Positions 62,390 to 64,000 of a DNA stretch of 64,000 bases are shown here, one piece after another. The notes beneath the pieces are model-generated. The model had not been told where the DNA came from. It saw only the letters and a list, made by a program, of their open reading frames with translations, and did not search any database. How positions within the stretch are numbered: the first letter of the stretch is position 1; the number at the start of each line of letters is the position of its first letter. Source of the stretch: Coffea arabica (taxonomy: Eukaryota > Streptophyta > Magnoliopsida > Gentianales > Rubiaceae); assembly GCF_036785885.1 (NCBI RefSeq), contig NC_092312.1, positions 19,362,001 through 19,426,000 of the forward strand. Reading direction: 5' to 3'. Both the position numbers and the translations under genes were made by a program.

Positions 62390-63515
62390 TTTTGTATTTT
62401 ATTAGTTTTCAGAGACTTCTCATTTCTCATGTTAGTAACTAATGTTGAATAAACCAGTCATGGTACCTAATTTATCTGTCAAGCTTTTACTACGTGTTTC
62501 TGTTAAACAAATATTTACTACAATTTCTAAGTTCTTTTTCCTTCATTAATAAAGAGGAGATCTCTTTTTAATAAAAAAACAAATACAACGGAAACTGGAC
62601 TGCTATGAACTTTATAGTGGCATTTTTCTGGCCCTGATTGGGCATTAACACAATGAAAAATGCATTCGTAAGCTGCTGTAACACAGTCATTGGCATATGA
62701 AGTAAATAAGGCAAAAGGGAAATTGACTGAAGAAGTTTTTATTTAGTGGTTAAGTTTCAAATTTCAGGATTTGGAGATTTTTGGGTCAAATTGCCTTTTA
62801 CTACTCTTCATTTCTTGAATTCCACATAAAATTTTTTTAACAAAAAGGCAAAAAGGAAATCAATAGACGGACGAAGAATCACTGGAATGGTATTTAACAA
62901 CGGACTTCTTGTCTAACTTAATAGGCAGAGTAAATATTCATGGAAAAGGAAGATGAAACAAACGTTCAATACCAGGGAGATTGATACGAGTGTAAGATTA
63001 AATAGTTTGTACTAAACTCCATTTTTTTTGGGGGTTTAGCAGCACTAAATTCATTAGCTAAGGACTATCAGCAAGGAAGTTATACCATAAAAAAGAAAAA
63101 CCACTCATAAATTGATTAAAATGGCTTCTAAACCAGACGCATTATTGAGAAATGCAGGGCAAGAACTGTGAAATCCCTGTTAATGACGTTGCAGGTCAGT
63201 TAAAATGCAATTGCCACAAGAGAATCTTCAAATTTCTATCACAGAAAAGAAATCATCCAAGGCTGTAAGTTTTGTAACCAAGAAATTTTCTTGGAAAAGG
63301 ATTATTCTGAATCCATCAAAACTCAAAAGTAAAATGCCCCTATTTGATACTCATTCTGAATCAACAAAATCCTATTTTGATGCTTATAATCCTGACTTCA
63401 GCTCCTGACTGAATCAATAAAATTAAGAATGAAGAGCCAAACAAGTGCAAACTTCTGCTGTTTGAACAAGAAGTGGGGCGAGCTTTGTCATGAGCCTTCT
63501 GCTTCTGCAGCTCAT

Positions 63516-63923
63516 TTAGACCTGATTATTCAGTGGTTTCAATTTCTCAGCAGCAGCACTAGCTGCAGATGCTGCATCACTCAGTCCAAGTTTCTCTAAC
63601 TCTTTTGAAAAGCTATCCACGTCAGCAGCAGAAATTTTATATGGACTATGGGCAGAGCTTGGAAAAGAACCGCTTGTTACTTCTTCCTTGTACCCCAAAA
63701 GAGCTTTATTGATGACATCTCCGACATGTGCATACTGTTTGCAGAACCTTGGAGTGACCTGCAATAATTGCGTATCAAGCACTAATGAGTTGTCAAATCC
63801 AGTATTTTATGAAGGCAAAGGAGATTGAGAAAAGTGGAAGATCCAGAAAAGCGAAATAAAATCCCAAACCTTAGCATGATGTGGGTGTCGTAGCATCCCT
63901 AAGAGATCATGGTAAACTAGCAC
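63516..63923 (-). CDS. KPHMT1: 3-methyl-2-oxobutanoate hydroxymethyltransferase (PanB), C-terminal exons only
   Basis: The two last exons of a minus-strand gene, 63870-63923 and 63516-63758, joined in phase 0, give 98 residues; the rest lies beyond the window. The sequence [18 protein letters not shown] then [40 protein letters not shown] and an Ala-rich plant-specific tail matches the C-terminus of plant ketopantoate hydroxymethyltransferase. The enzyme adds a hydroxymethyl group from methylenetetrahydrofolate to 2-oxoisovalerate, the first committed step of pantothenate synthesis, in mitochondria. Active-site residues are in the missing part. The gene number suffix is a guess, because plants have two copies. 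Confidence 0.9.
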
Positions 63924-64000
63924 CTGGCCATGTGAATTGATAAAAGGTGGGAAATAAAATAGTCAGTAATTTCAGCCTAACGACTCATAGTAAAGAAATA

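Larger units (their letters stand above)
60596..63515. other. Intergenic DNA with a MULE-type MITE
   Basis: About 2.9 kb between the PPR gene and the PanB gene. It contains the (AT)n run and the 1.2-kb inverted-repeat element listed separately. The remainder (62400-63515) is AT-rich with no supportable gene. Confidence 0.6.

Overview
The window is nuclear DNA of a flowering plant, almost certainly a eudicot. Genes are split by many short GT-AG introns in AT-rich DNA, several products carry plastid or mitochondrial targeting sequences, and the gene set is plant-specific in places (ATL RING-H2 ligase, BAHD acyltransferase, plastid dicarboxylate translocator, fused RIBA riboflavin enzyme, P-class PPR). 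The BAHD enzyme resembles the alkaloid/alcohol acyltransferases common in asterids, but that is only a weak hint about lineage. I assembled gene models by hand from open frames, splice sites and reading phase; none rests on a database search.

Layout: 1-9.2 kb is AT-rich DNA with no gene I can support and one possible hAT-type MITE. An intronless ATL-type RING-H2 gene (minus) lies at 9.2-10.5 kb. A five-exon gene for an uncharacterised membrane/coiled-coil protein (plus) lies at 14.0-15.6 kb, and an intronless BAHD acyltransferase (plus) at 16.8-18.1 kb. RIBA1-type GTP cyclohydrolase II/DHBP synthase (minus, 7 exons) occupies 18.9-23.1 kb. A repeat-rich 4.3 kb gap follows with an orphan EF-hand exon. 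A DiT2-type plastid glutamate/malate translocator (plus, 4 exons) lies at 27.4-30.6 kb. From 32 kb to the end, every host gene is on the minus strand: MCM9 helicase (20 exons), an LMBR1-domain membrane protein (14 exons), a non-epsilon 14-3-3 (4 exons), an intronless PPR protein, and the last two exons of ketopantoate hydroxymethyltransferase (PanB), which runs off the window.

The genes are unrelated housekeeping and specialised functions, as usual for a plant chromosome: riboflavin and pantothenate synthesis, photorespiratory carbon/nitrogen exchange, recombination repair, phosphoprotein binding, ubiquitination and organelle RNA processing. There is no operon logic.

The most interesting structure is a 1,354-bp Mutator-like element inside MCM9 intron 7. 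It has matching ends AGAGCTGTTAATCGA, a 10-bp near-perfect target duplication and GAGCTCG-rich subterminal arms, and it carries a 5'-half copy of a gamma-glutamylcyclotransferase-like gene, so it looks like a Pack-MULE. A second clear element at 61.2-62.4 kb has about 240-260-bp terminal inverted repeats and a 9-bp target duplication. I recognised no retrovirus-like element, CRISPR, rRNA or tRNA gene.
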